In this document: positions 1 through 10,540 of the stretch, piece by piece
Layout of the letters: each line of letters starts with the position of its first letter
Numbering within the stretch: position 1 is the stretch's first letter
NCBI RefSeq assembly: GCF_002269125.1
Contig: NZ_NQKI01000010.1
Span: forward strand, 62,001-126,000
DNA length: 64,000 nucleotides
Direction of reading: 5' to 3'
From: Pseudomonas lundensis
GTDB lineage: Bacteria; Pseudomonadota; Gammaproteobacteria; Pseudomonadales; Pseudomonadaceae
Program-made: the position numbers and the translations under genes
Notes under the pieces: model-generated
Databases searched by the model: none
What the model saw: only the letters and a program-made list of their open reading frames with translations
What the model was told of the DNA's origin: nothing

Positions 1-222
1 ACAACAGGGGCCGGCAGTGCAGGGCCAGGGATCGAGCTGCTGTTGGGGCGCGATCACTTGGTAGAGAAAATGCGTCGCTTCATAGCCATCTATGAAAAAA
101 CGCTGAAAGAACAGATTACGAACATAGCGCGCATTGATTTGCGTTATGCCAACGGATTGGCCGTCGGCTGGCGGGAACCTGTGGCACCCACGATAGCCCA
201 ACCCGCTGTCGCGAAGAATTAA
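1..222 (+). CDS. ftsQ: Cell division protein FtsQ, C-terminal end (partial)
   Basis: The window opens inside this gene; the last 73 codons are present, ending in TAA. FtsQ is an inner-membrane divisome protein linking FtsK/FtsA-dependent early assembly to FtsL/FtsB. What is visible is the end of the periplasmic beta domain, including [14 protein letters not shown] and the [12 protein letters not shown] segment typical of FtsQ C-termini, followed by a short Ala/Pro-rich tail. ftsA starts 15 nt downstream on the same strand, the standard dcw-cluster order, which supports the call. Confidence 0.9.
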   Translation, partial: TTGAGSAGPGIELLLGRDHLVEKMRRFIAIYEKTLKEQITNIARIDLRYANGLAVGWREPVAPTIAQPAVAKN

Positions 223-237
223 GAAGAGGCAGGACCC

Positions 238-1497
238 ATGGCAAATGTGCAAAGCGGCAAAATGATCGTCGGCCTGGATATCGGCACCTCCAAGGTGGTT
301 GCTCTGGTAGGCGAAGTCGCGGCCGACGGCCAACTCGAAATCGTTGGTATCGGCACCCATCCATCCCGTGGCCTGAAGAAGGGCGTGGTGGTGAATATCG
401 AATCCACCGTGCAGTCGATCCAGCGCGCAGTGGAAGAAGCGCAGTTGATGGCGGGCTGCCGTATCCACTCGGCGTTCGTCGGCGTGGCGGGCAATCACAT
501 TCGCAGCCTGAACTCCCACGGCATCGTGGCAATCCGGGACCGTGAAGTCAGTTCGGCCGACCTTGAGCGCGTGCTTGATGCTGCCCAGGCAGTGGCTATT
601 CCGGCAGACCAGCGCGTACTGCACACCTTGCCGCAGGACTACGTGATCGATAACCAGGAAGGCGTTCGTGAGCCACTGGGCATGTCGGGCGTGCGTCTGG
701 AAGCCAAGGTCCACGTGGTGACATGCGCCGTGAATGCGGCGCAAAACATCGAGAAGTGTGTACGTCGTTGTGGCCTCGAGGTGGACGACATCATCCTTGA
801 GCAATTGGCGTCGGCTTACTCAGTACTGACCGATGACGAAAAAGAGCTGGGCGTGTGCCTGGTCGATATCGGCGGCGGCACCACGGACATCGCGATCTTC
901 ACCGAAGGGGCGATCCGTCATACCGCGGTGATCCCTATTGCTGGCGATCAAGTGACCAACGACATCGCGATGGCGTTGCGCACACCGACCCAGTACGCCG
1001 AAGAAATCAAGATCCGCTACGCCTGCGCGCTGGCCAAGCTGGCAGGCGCCGGTGAAACCATCAAAGTGCCAAGCGTGGGTGATCGTCCACCGCGCGAGCT
1101 GTCGCGCCAGGCCCTGGCCGAAGTGGTCGAGCCCCGTTACGAAGAGCTGTTCAGCCTGATTCAGGCCGAACTGCGCCGCAGCGGTTACGAAGATTTGATC
1201 CCGGCGGGCATCGTCCTGACAGGAGGCACTTCGAAGATGGAAGGCGCGGTCGAGCTGGCCGAAGAAATCTTCCACATGCCTGTGCGTCTGGGCGTGCCAC
1301 ACAGTTTCAAAGGGTTGGCCGATGTTGTGCGTAACCCGATTTACTCCACGGCTGTGGGCTTGCTGCAATACGGGCTGCAAAAACAGTCCGATGGCATTTC
1401 TCTGTCGGGATTAGGCAGCCGCGACAGTTACAGCAGTGAAGAACAGAAAGCCCCTGTCCTTGAGCGCCTTAAGCGTTGGGTGCAGGGCAATTTCTAA
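238..1497 (+). CDS. ftsA: Cell division protein FtsA
   Basis: Actin-like ATPase that tethers FtsZ to the inner membrane and recruits later divisome proteins. The 419 aa length is normal. Near the N-terminus IVGLDIGTSKVVALVGE is the phosphate-1 motif; VDIGGGTTDIAIF at about residue 210 is phosphate-2; GIVLTGGTSKMEG at about residue 330 is the adenosine motif. The C-terminal ERLKRWVQGNF is the amphipathic membrane-targeting helix. The ATG follows an AAGAGGCAGGA ribosome-binding region. It lies between ftsQ and ftsZ, probably in one transcript. Confidence 0.98.
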   Translation: MANVQSGKMIVGLDIGTSKVVALVGEVAADGQLEIVGIGTHPSRGLKKGVVVNIESTVQSIQRAVEEAQLMAGCRIHSAFVGVAGNHIRSLNSHGIVAIRDREVSSADLERVLDAAQAVAIPADQRVLHTLPQDYVIDNQEGVREPLGMSGVRLEAKVHVVTCAVNAAQNIEKCVRRCGLEVDDIILEQLASAYSVLTDDEKELGVCLVDIGGGTTDIAIFTEGAIRHTAVIPIAGDQVTNDIAMALRTPTQYAEEIKIRYACALAKLAGAGETIKVPSVGDRPPRELSRQALAEVVEPRYEELFSLIQAELRRSGYEDLIPAGIVLTGGTSKMEGAVELAEEIFHMPVRLGVPHSFKGLADVVRNPIYSTAVGLLQYGLQKQSDGISLSGLGSRDSYSSEEQKAPVLERLKRWVQGNF

Positions 1498-1562
1498 GCA
1501 ACAAACGATTTACCAGCAGTAGAAGTAGGCGAAAAAAACTAGAGAAGGTAAGGAGAGGGAAA

Positions 1563-2780
1563 ATGTTCGAACTCGTAGACAACATCCCGCAAAGCCCGGT
1601 AATCAAGGTTATCGGTGTTGGTGGTGGCGGTGGCAATGCTGTTAACCATATGGTTAAGAGCAACATCGAAGGCGTTGAATTCATCTGCGCCAACACGGAC
1701 GCCCAAGCGCTGAAAAGCATTGGCGCCCGTACCATCCTGCAATTGGGCACAGGCGTAACCAAAGGCCTGGGTGCCGGTGCGAACCCTGAAGTTGGCCGTC
1801 AGGCTGCTCTTGAGGACCGCGAGCGCATCGCTGAAGTGCTGCAGGGCACCAACATGGTGTTCATCACCACGGGCATGGGCGGCGGTACCGGTACCGGTGC
1901 TGCACCGATCATTGCCGAAGTAGCCAAGGAAATGGGGATTCTCACCGTTGCGGTGGTGACCCGTCCATTCCCGTTCGAAGGCCGCAAGCGCATGCAGATC
2001 GCTGACGAAGGTATTCGTCTGCTGTCCGAAAGCGTTGACTCGTTGATCACGATTCCGAACGAAAAACTGCTCACCATCCTCGGTAAGGACGCCAGCCTGC
2101 TGTCGGCTTTCGCCAAGGCCGATGACGTACTGGCGGGTGCCGTTCGCGGTATCTCCGACATCATCAAGCGTCCGGGCATGATCAACGTCGACTTTGCCGA
2201 CGTGCGCACTGTGATGAGCGAAATGGGCATGGCAATGATGGGCACTGGCTGCGCCAGCGGTCCTAACCGTGCACGCGAAGCGACCGAAGCGGCCATCCGT
2301 AACCCGTTGCTCGAAGACGTGAACCTGGAAGGCGCTCGTGGCATTCTGGTGAACATCACTGCCGGTCCAGACCTGTCGCTGGGTGAATACTCTGACGTGG
2401 GTAGCATCATCGAAGCGTTCGCTTCCGAGCACGCGATGGTCAAGGTCGGTACCGTAATTGATCCTGACATGCGCGACGAACTGCACGTGACCGTTGTTGC
2501 GACCGGTCTGGGTGCGAAAATCGAGAAGCCGGTCAAGGTGATCGACAACACGGTTCAAGCGTCGTACGCCGCTTCTTCGGCTCAAGCCGCTGCTGCACGT
2601 CAGGACGTTCGTCAAGAAACCCGCCAGGAGCTGCCAACGGTTAACTACCGTGACCTGGACCGTCCGACCGTGATGCGTAATCAGGCCCAGCAAGGCGCGA
2701 CAACCGCTGCCAAGCTCAATCCTCAAGACGATCTGGATTACCTGGACATCCCGGCTTTCCTGCGTCGACAGGCTGATTAA
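1563..2780 (+). CDS. ftsZ: Cell division protein FtsZ
   Basis: Tubulin-like GTPase that forms the cytokinetic ring. It is 405 aa from the ATG at 1563, giving the usual MFELVDN start; an upstream in-frame start at 1476 would overlap ftsA and is unlikely. GVGGGGGNAVNHM near residue 20 and the tubulin signature GMGGGTGTGAAP near residue 105 bind GTP. A variable Gln/Ala-rich linker leads to the C-terminal peptide DYLDIPAFLRRQAD that binds FtsA and ZipA. A purine-rich GGTAAGGAGAGG precedes the start. Confidence 0.98.
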   Translation: MFELVDNIPQSPVIKVIGVGGGGGNAVNHMVKSNIEGVEFICANTDAQALKSIGARTILQLGTGVTKGLGAGANPEVGRQAALEDRERIAEVLQGTNMVFITTGMGGGTGTGAAPIIAEVAKEMGILTVAVVTRPFPFEGRKRMQIADEGIRLLSESVDSLITIPNEKLLTILGKDASLLSAFAKADDVLAGAVRGISDIIKRPGMINVDFADVRTVMSEMGMAMMGTGCASGPNRAREATEAAIRNPLLEDVNLEGARGILVNITAGPDLSLGEYSDVGSIIEAFASEHAMVKVGTVIDPDMRDELHVTVVATGLGAKIEKPVKVIDNTVQASYAASSAQAAAARQDVRQETRQELPTVNYRDLDRPTVMRNQAQQGATTAAKLNPQDDLDYLDIPAFLRRQAD

Positions 2781-2856
2781 TGAAATCAATCAGGGGGATT
2801 AAGGTGATTGGTGTTCAGCAAAGGCTCGGTCTGCTATTATCGCCAGCCTTTGTTGA

Positions 2857-3804
<948 letters not shown>

Positions 3805-3830
3805 GTAAAACTTCTTTCTCTAGTTTTTGA

Positions 3831-3855
3831 AGGCCACCCTCGGGTGGCCTTTTTT
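3831..3855 (+). terminator. Rho-independent terminator after lpxC
   Basis: A perfect nine-base-pair stem, AGGCCACCC against GGGTGGCCT with a two-base loop, is followed by six Ts. It closes the dcw transcript 27 nt after the lpxC stop. Confidence 0.9.
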
Positions 3856-4028
3856 ATGCGCCTGAACCGGGTGCACAGACCGAATGGCCGGAAGGTGTTG
3901 CCAGTGACGCCATGTGTTCAACTGGGGTTGCGGGCTTTCGGTATTTACGCGCATAGGTGCGGCTTAGAGGCCTTCAATACCTTTTAAAGGAATACGTGAC
4001 CGCATGCCCAGCGTGCGGCGTGGTGGAT

Positions 4029-5522
4029 TCAAGAGCCGCCAGCGGTATGGCCACTGACCACACAGTTACGACCATTTTTCTTGGCTTGATACAGCGCCTG
4101 ATCGGCACAGCGTAGAAATTGGGCCTGAGAGTCATCGGGGGTTACCCATTGTGTACAGGTGCCGAGGCTGGCCGTGAGCCGCATACCATCGGGGGTGATG
4201 GAGGGCAGTTGTTCGATGGTGCGACGGATGTGTTCAGCCAGTTGCACGGCGCCCTCCGGGTGAGTGTCAGCCAGCACCATGGCAAATTCTTCGCCTCCAT
4301 AGCGTGCCACCAGATCGGTGGAGCGGCGCACGAACGTCTTGAGTGTCTTGCCGACCAACCGCAATGCTTCATCACCGCACTGATGGCCGTACGTGTCATT
4401 GAAAGATTTGAAATGATCGACGTCGATCATAATTAATGACAGCGGATTGCCGGTACGTTGCGCCCGTTTCCATTCGCTATTGAGTGTTTCGTCCAGCTTG
4501 CGGCGGTTGGCCAGCTCAGTGAGCGGGTCAGTTCGGATCAGCGCCTCCAATTCCTGTTCAACGTTGCGCCGCAGACGCAGCTCGCGCCCCAGCAGCAAGG
4601 TCAGGACCAACAACGTGATGCCCAGCCCCAGCGTGCCGCCACCGACCAGAATGGCGTTGCGCCGCCAACTGCCAAATACATCTTCAGTGGCCAGCGAAAC
4701 CACTACCACCAACGGCAGTTGCCCGACTTCCGAGAAACTGTAGAGCTTTTCTTGCCCGTGCTTGCCAGAAACCGCGATAAAGCTACCTTTATGTTCCCTC
4801 AACAAACGGCTGAAAATCGGATCCTGGCTGAGGTCAACGTGGGTGCGTTCACGGCGGGGTTGCTGAGTGAGCAGCGTGCCATCGGTATTGATCAGGCTGA
4901 TGGTGCTGTGGTCACCCAAGTCCAGTTTTTGAAACAGTGACTGGAAATAGTCCACTTTCATTTGTGCGATCGCCACCCCCTGGAAGGTGCCATCGGCAGC
5001 AGAAATACGTCGGCTGAAGCTGACGCAGCAAAACCCCTTATTTTCGTTAGAAGGGAAGGGATCGGAGATCAACAGAGCTGCACTCTTTGAGTCGCGATGC
5101 TCTATGAAGCTTTTCCAGTGGCTGAGGTTTTTGCCGGGCGCGTAATCTGTCCGGGAGCTGGCAACCAGATCGCCCTGAGCGTTTAGCAGGAAAAATCCGT
5201 CGTTATCCGGGGTGTCCTCAGCTTTATCGAACAGCAACATTTGCTTCAGAGGCTGGGGAAGGTTGTTCAAGTCACGGCGCTTAGACACGCGAATCAATGC
5301 GCTCAATGCCGAGTCATACTGATCCACCGTGTTTTGAACGTCGCGGTCAATCAGGCGCACGATATTAAGCGAGGTGCGGATGGCCGACAGTTCGATGCTG
5401 CGATGTTCACGTATTAACAAAATCGCATTGATGCTCAAAATGGCGAGGACGCACACCGTCATGGCAATCGATAACCAGCGGTGGGTGATCAGACGCTCAG
5501 GCGGTAAACAGGTTGTTGCCAT
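4029..5522 (-). CDS. Membrane diguanylate cyclase with Cache-like sensor and GGDEF domain
   Basis: Predicted to make cyclic di-GMP from two GTP. With the ATG at 5522 (GAGGG ribosome-binding site) the protein is 497 aa; a longer start would run into the porin terminator. The N-terminal TM (AMTVCVLAILSINAILLI) is followed by about 240 periplasmic residues resembling a double Cache fold, a second TM (LGLGITLLVLTLLLG), then the GGDEF domain. The active-site GGEEF lies at about residues 409-413, and RSTD five residues upstream is an intact inhibitory I-site, so product feedback is expected. Ligand unknown. Confidence 0.92.
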   Translation of the reverse strand: MATTCLPPERLITHRWLSIAMTVCVLAILSINAILLIREHRSIELSAIRTSLNIVRLIDRDVQNTVDQYDSALSALIRVSKRRDLNNLPQPLKQMLLFDKAEDTPDNDGFFLLNAQGDLVASSRTDYAPGKNLSHWKSFIEHRDSKSAALLISDPFPSNENKGFCCVSFSRRISAADGTFQGVAIAQMKVDYFQSLFQKLDLGDHSTISLINTDGTLLTQQPRRERTHVDLSQDPIFSRLLREHKGSFIAVSGKHGQEKLYSFSEVGQLPLVVVVSLATEDVFGSWRRNAILVGGGTLGLGITLLVLTLLLGRELRLRRNVEQELEALIRTDPLTELANRRKLDETLNSEWKRAQRTGNPLSLIMIDVDHFKSFNDTYGHQCGDEALRLVGKTLKTFVRRSTDLVARYGGEEFAMVLADTHPEGAVQLAEHIRRTIEQLPSITPDGMRLTASLGTCTQWVTPDDSQAQFLRCADQALYQAKKNGRNCVVSGHTAGGS

Positions 5523-5568
5523 GCTTCTGTCACCCTCGATACCGCCTGTGAGTGGGCGTACTGCCCAC

Positions 5569-5595
5569 AAAAAAGCCAGCATGAAGGCTGGCTTT
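5569..5595 (-). terminator. Terminator downstream of the OprD-family porin
   Basis: On the minus strand the arms AAGCCAGC and GCTGGCTT form a stem followed by six Ts, just after the porin stop. It separates the porin transcript from the cyclase gene that follows on the same strand. Confidence 0.85.
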
Positions 5596-5605
5596 AATTC
5601 AGGCT

Positions 5606-6925
5606 TTAGAACACATCAAGAGGATAGTCGATGATCACGCGGTATTCATCGACATTGCTATCGACCGCCTGATACGCATCGTTGCCGCGGTTGGCCGACC
5701 AGCGCAGGGCAACGCCCAGGTCTTTCGCCGGGCCTTCCTGCAGCACGTACTTGATGGTCAGGTCGCGCTCCCAGTGTTTGGCATGCTTGCCGTCAGCGTT
5801 GTACCAGTTGCCATAGCCGACGCTGTTGGGGTCGACCTTGGTCAGGTCGAGTTCACCACGCGAATACGAAATCATGGAGGTTAGCCCCGCCACGCCCACG
5901 CCAGCAAAGTCATATTCGTATTGCAGCTTCCACGAGCGCTCATTCGGGCCGTTGAAGTCCGAATACTGCTGCGAATTATCCAGATAAACACTGTCGCCCT
6001 GATAGATGTAGTCAAACGGCGTATTGCCATTGACCCGTTGGTAGACGGCCGTGACTGTATGGCCAGCGACTGCCACCGCGAAGTGCAGGCTGAAGGTGTT
6101 GTTGTCGATGTCACCTAGCAGTGCCTTGCCTGTGTCCTGCGTGTGATAGAAGTGTAGCCCGGGGTTCAGGCTGATGCTTTCGTTCAGGGCATAGGTGTAA
6201 TCCAGATCGTAGTAGTACTGGTTCCAGATGTCTTGCAACTCGGCTGCATAGAGGTTGCTGGTGAGCTCTGGTACGCCGCTCCACGAGGCACCCGCCCAGT
6301 TCATGTGTTTGCTGCTCTGGCCGTCGAGGTTGCCATACATGGTTGTCAGGCGACGCATGCCGCTCTGGTTGTAAGGTTTTTCGAAGCTGACCTGGCCGCC
6401 CTCGAACATCCAGCCGTCAATGCTGCGATTGGTCAATGTCACGCCACGGAAGGTCTGCGGCAGCATGCGGGTCTCGCCACCGGCGATTACCGGGTTGGTG
6501 AGGAACATGTCGCCCGCTTTCAGCTCAGTGTCAAACGCGCGCATCTTGAGCGCTGCACCGGCAGATGAAAACGCGGTAGGCGCTTTGCCATTACCGTCAC
6601 TGACCGGCAGGATGCTGCTGCCGTCGGTGCCGCCACCGCCGTCGAGTTTCAGGCCGAGCATGCCATAGGCGTCCAGTCCGAAGCCCACGACACCTTGGGT
6701 GAAGCCCGACTCGAACCGACCTATAAACCCTTGGCCCCACTCTTTGCTGTCATCCGCCTTCGGGCTGCGAATATCGTGGTTCATGTAGTAGTTGCGAAAA
6801 TGCAGCTTGAGGCTTGAGCCTTCGATAAACCCGTCTTTGGACGTTTCGTCCTCTGCTTGAGCCAGCGCAGGGATCGTTGCAGCCAGCGCGAGGAATAGCG
6901 GACTAAACTTGAGTGCGTTCTTCAC
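5606..6925 (-). CDS. OprD-family outer-membrane porin
   Basis: An 18-stranded specificity porin for small solutes such as basic amino acids, peptides or carboxylates. The 439 aa include a signal peptide ending ALAQA at about residue 24. The [19 protein letters not shown] start of the mature part and the [14 protein letters not shown] segment are OprD-family hallmarks. The chain ends [11 protein letters not shown], a terminal beta strand with the aromatic last residue expected for BAM recognition. The substrate cannot be told from sequence. It has its own terminator. Confidence 0.93.
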   Translation of the reverse strand: MKNALKFSPLFLALAATIPALAQAEDETSKDGFIEGSSLKLHFRNYYMNHDIRSPKADDSKEWGQGFIGRFESGFTQGVVGFGLDAYGMLGLKLDGGGGTDGSSILPVSDGNGKAPTAFSSAGAALKMRAFDTELKAGDMFLTNPVIAGGETRMLPQTFRGVTLTNRSIDGWMFEGGQVSFEKPYNQSGMRRLTTMYGNLDGQSSKHMNWAGASWSGVPELTSNLYAAELQDIWNQYYYDLDYTYALNESISLNPGLHFYHTQDTGKALLGDIDNNTFSLHFAVAVAGHTVTAVYQRVNGNTPFDYIYQGDSVYLDNSQQYSDFNGPNERSWKLQYEYDFAGVGVAGLTSMISYSRGELDLTKVDPNSVGYGNWYNADGKHAKHWERDLTIKYVLQEGPAKDLGVALRWSANRGNDAYQAVDSNVDEYRVIIDYPLDVF

Positions 6926-7024
6926 CGGTAAATTGCTCCTTTTGGGTGATGGCAGTTTTTATTTTCTTCAGAAATTCGCGTTCTTGTTCAAACACGTCAT
7001 GCGCTGCGACGGTTTTTTTCAAAC

Positions 7025-7053
7025 AAAAAAAAGCCGCTATAGTAGCGGCTTTT
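7025..7053 (-). terminator. Terminator for the small exported-protein gene
   Basis: The arms AAGCCGCTA and TAGCGGCTT with a three-base loop form a stem followed on the minus strand by eight Ts. It lies about 65 nt beyond the stop of the small gene at 7116-7340 and insulates it from the porin. Confidence 0.85.
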
Positions 7054-7115
7054 GAAACAATCAGTCACATCTAAAGGCTGTGGCTGATTGGGTCGGGAAG
7101 ACTTCAGGTGGTGTA

Positions 7116-7340
7116 TCAGCTGTCCTTGACGTCATCGCTGTCGCTGGCTTTAACCTGTGTTTGCTGAGGCTTTGCCTCATGTTGGTGGTTGGCGGTGAGT
7201 TCTTTTTGGTGTTGCTCGAAGGCGGCTGCGCGGGCTGCATTTTGTGCAACGAACGCCGGCGATTCTTCCGCCATGGCCAAAGGCGACAACAACAAAGACG
7301 ACAAAGCGAAAACGCTGGCCATACCCATACTGCTGGACAT
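7116..7340 (-). CDS. Small exported protein of unknown function
   Basis: A 74 aa protein starting at the ATG at 7340 behind an AAGAAGG ribosome-binding site. Residues 1-24 form a Sec signal peptide ending PLAMA. The mature part of about 50 residues is hydrophilic, rich in Gln, Ala, His and Lys, with no cysteine and probably helical or disordered (QNAARAAAFEQHQKEL), ending in an acidic tail. A longer frame from 7514 lacks a ribosome-binding site and a signal-like start. Its own terminator supports expression. I recognise no family. Confidence 0.7.
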   Translation of the reverse strand: MSSSMGMASVFALSSLLLSPLAMAEESPAFVAQNAARAAAFEQHQKELTANHQHEAKPQQTQVKASDSDDVKDS

Positions 7341-7708
7341 TTCAAAAACCTTCTTGCTATGCAAGTTCTGTGTGGTGCGATCAAAATATAGGCAACCCCG
7401 GCCTCGAAAAAGCCCTGCCCTGGATAAGGACTTTTGCGTTTTGAGTAACAAACGTTGGAGGTGTTGAGATAGAGCGTCCGCTCGATTCTTTGCATTGATA
7501 CAGTTCGTCGCCATTGACGATTAGCGCAGATAGGGATTGAGTGCGAAGCAGTATCAACATAAACACGGCTTCACAAAAGATACGCCCATAGTCAGGCTTA
7601 CCCTTGCTTCAGACGTCCGTAAAGGCATGAAAAAAAGAGGGGAGACAATAACAGTTGATGCCTGCCGTAAGCCCGTTTTAGAAGTTTAAGTGTCGAGTAT
7701 TACCGCGT
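7341..7708. other. Non-coding gap upstream of the small exported-protein gene
   Basis: 368 nt between the small gene and the end of the broken phospholipase gene. It should hold the promoter of the small gene. I see no convincing gene, repeat or hairpin. Composition becomes AT-richer from about 7500 towards the pseudogene. Confidence 0.5.
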
Positions 7709-10374
7709 TTAAAAAACGCTGAACCTAGGAACTCCCGAAGCCCCATAACTGTTTACCCCGTAAATAGCGACTGTGTAGTTTTTGTCAGGTTGGATGTTAT
7801 GTAAGTTCACGCCAATGCTCGTGCCCATAGTGTGTACTAAGGGGCGTGGTATTAAACCGTCTTCTGTAACGATAAAACAGGCTATGACTATGTAGCGTGC
7901 TCGCTGTATGAAGTTCCATGTGAGTTCGGCAGTATTGTGTTCAGTGCGAATGACTTGGAGCACATTGCCATTTGTAGGAGGCAAGTCTTGCGTGTCTTTG
8001 TTGGATGTGTCTCCTGAAATAGAAACAGTACTCGAACGGTTGTTGTTTGTGTCGACAGCATACACAGATACAGTGTATGGGATGTTTTTTTTGCAGAGGA
8101 TGGATGATGCGGTGATACCCCGGTAGTGGATACGCAATTTTTTGTATCTCAACATCATTGATAGTAACGATGTAGTGGTCAATGTTAACGTTGTCAGACG
8201 ACAGATTGAAAAAAACGAGAAGATTTCCATTCCTGGTACTGTAGGATGCAGTGAGGTGTAATGGAGGCGTTGGGTTCTCTTGGTCGTCACCAGCATTGGC
8301 GTGCATCAGTGTATTGTTGGTGTAAGATCTTAATCCCTCGGTTCCATAGGCATTGATACCCCAGACGAAAACATGGTATGGCTTTTGCGGTGTTAAATCA
8401 TAAAATGTGTACTTGAGTTCACTTCCTGAATAGAAGACTTCATTTGTCGGAGGGCCGATAATTGTCCCTTCCTTATGAGCGGTTCCGTCCTCCACATCTT
8501 GGGTGTCGTAAAGATGGATTTTATACTTCACTATATCCCTTGAACCTGACCACGTGGTGGAGCCTGAAGTGCGTGATTCGCGGGTGACCTTTTGGTATCC
8601 GATGGGCTCAGGTGTATAGCCCCCATTTTCCCTTGTATTGCCTGTTAAATAAACGGCAGTAGACTGATTGTTATCCTGATCTGTGCAGTACAGTGTCAGG
8701 GTGAAATCCAGTGATAAAGGCAGTGGGAAGGTGAAATGACTTCCGTAAATGGTTTCTTGATGTAGTTCAATACGGGTTTCGATCAATAGTGTATGAAATA
8801 CGGTTCCGCGCCTTGCTTCCCCTTCGATGTACGAAATATAGACTGTTTGAGTGACTGGGTTGTAAGTGTATTGGAGCTTGGAGGGTGCAGTAGGGGGGAG
8901 GTTATAGGTCGATAGGCCTCTACACGCCTGATCGAATAGTCGCCATAGATTTCATAACTGTTGATTGCCCGTACAGCTATCTGGTAGGCATCGTAGCTTG
9001 GCAGGTTTTCAAAATAGGTTCCATTTGCCCAGCGAGTAACAATTTTTGTTTGAAGCGGTTCGCTGACAGGGACGCCGTCGACAATACCCCTATCTTCAAA
9101 AATTTGAACTTCAAAACAGTCGACCCTTTGGCCCTGATTCCAATATATTGCCCACGCGAACTTATCATACCGCTGGGTCCCCGTTATACCGGGCGTTACA
9201 GGTTTTTCCTCCGCTGTCAGTGGGTCGAAGGTGCCAAGGGTGTGGGTTAACGGGGCGGAATAGTTACCTGCAAAGTCGACCCCGTAGACTTTTAATTTAT
9301 AACAGGTGTCCGGCATGAGGGTGAGTTCTATTGTTTGAAGTTCGGTGTGCTGATTTTAAATTTTTACTTCTTGCCCGTCATCGATAGTGTAGATGTGGTG
9401 AGTGACAGCTTAATTATCAGTAGATTTTATGAATAAGAAAAAACAGGTCATCCATGGCCTCACATAGAAGGCATGGTCAAACTCGGGAGGGGAGGGGGGG
9501 ATGGTATCACGTGCTCTTTCGCCCTTGTAGATATTCGCTTGTATGCAGTTAAAGACGATGGGCGTCTTTTCAAGAAAATCCACGTTGACGATGTTGCTAT
9601 TAATGAGTGTTTTTTCATCGGGGTGGAGTTTGTTATTGGTAAAACCTGATAAGTTGAGGGGGCCGTAGGTTGCTGAGGTGTTGGTAACTTGTAGCGACCA
9701 CATGTCAGGCTTGAAAAGTTCGATGGTGTGCTTGTCAATGAATGCGTCGAGTTCATTCATTGAAGGTGCTTCTTTCCCTATCTTATAGTGAGGAATATTA
9801 TTCCAGTACTCAGGGTGAATACCGAATTGATACGCCGAGATAATGATGTTGCAACCGGGGTAGTTGGACTGTATTTCAGCAAGTGTTAAATCACGCGCGG
9901 CGCGTGGCAAAATTTTTACCGTGCCGTTTGTACCTGTAAAGCCATTGATTAGCTGTAGAAATACTTCGAGATAGTCGCTCTCTGTGAAACTGTCGAGGTC
10001 GTGGAAATTCAGAATGACAATTTCATTTTTTTCTAGTCGCGTAGTCTTGCCTGAAAAAAATATTGCAGTCATTAATAAGCCCACTTAGGGAACGTTTTGA
10101 TAGCGCTCCATTATGGCTAAAAAATGCCCTCAATGCCGTGCTTTAGACGTACATCGAGCACACGGGCTCCTTGTAAAAGCTGGAATAAAAAAGTGTCATT
10201 CTGGCAAGCTGTCCAGCCCTCTTCTATGCCGCTGACCGCTTTTTTATCCATGCCGGAGTTATGGGTAGAAGGCAGCGATAGAAGGTGTAACTTTAGGGGC
10301 GCAAGAAAGTAGCTTAGGTCTGTCATCCAGGTCGATGGCGAGTAATCAGCCTTCAAGTCCGATAATAAATTCAT
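7709..10374 (-). pseudogene. Disrupted PI-PLC X-domain protein with six fibronectin type III-like modules
   Basis: Five open pieces on the minus strand join into one ancestral protein of about 885 aa. The start (ATG 10374) holds LLSLPSTHNSG, the first catalytic His of PI-PLC, and LLQGARVLDVRL. The second expected His lies in FSHNGAL, in a different frame. Removing one base from the A-run at 10119-10124 and one from the T-run at 10026-10032 restores the X-domain through NEIVILNFHDL. In-frame TAAs sit at 9410-9412 and 9356-9358. One base added at the G-run 8893-8898 and one removed at the C-run 8118-8121 restore the rest. Six FnIII-like modules follow, ending near 9290, 8965, 8696, 8360, 8062 and 7762. 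No signal peptide is obvious. AT-rich composition suggests transfer. Sequencing error could explain the homopolymer indels, less easily the stops. Confidence 0.85.
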
Positions 10375-10540
10375 GACGCGTTACTCTCTTTTGATCGCCA
10401 CAAAAAGCTACAACGGAACACACAATGATCCTACTGTCAGTTTTGATAGGTACACGTGCTGGTCAGCTCTTGTCAGGGAAACTCCGAACCGTCGCCAATA
10501 CGTGCTGAATGACCGTCTGATCACCTGACCTTAGCCCTTC

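Noticed and set aside
1476..1562. Longer N-terminal start for FtsZ
   Set aside because: It would overlap ftsA and add a basic extension not seen in the family; the ATG at 1563 has a good ribosome-binding region.
1539..2789. Long antisense open frame across ftsZ
   Set aside because: Typical shadow of a GC-rich gene; the sense strand encodes FtsZ and the antisense product has no recognisable features.
10375..10540. Intact IS left end with terminal repeat and target duplication
   Set aside because: Only a vague similarity between 10476-10490 and 11286-11299; no clear repeat pair or flanking duplication.
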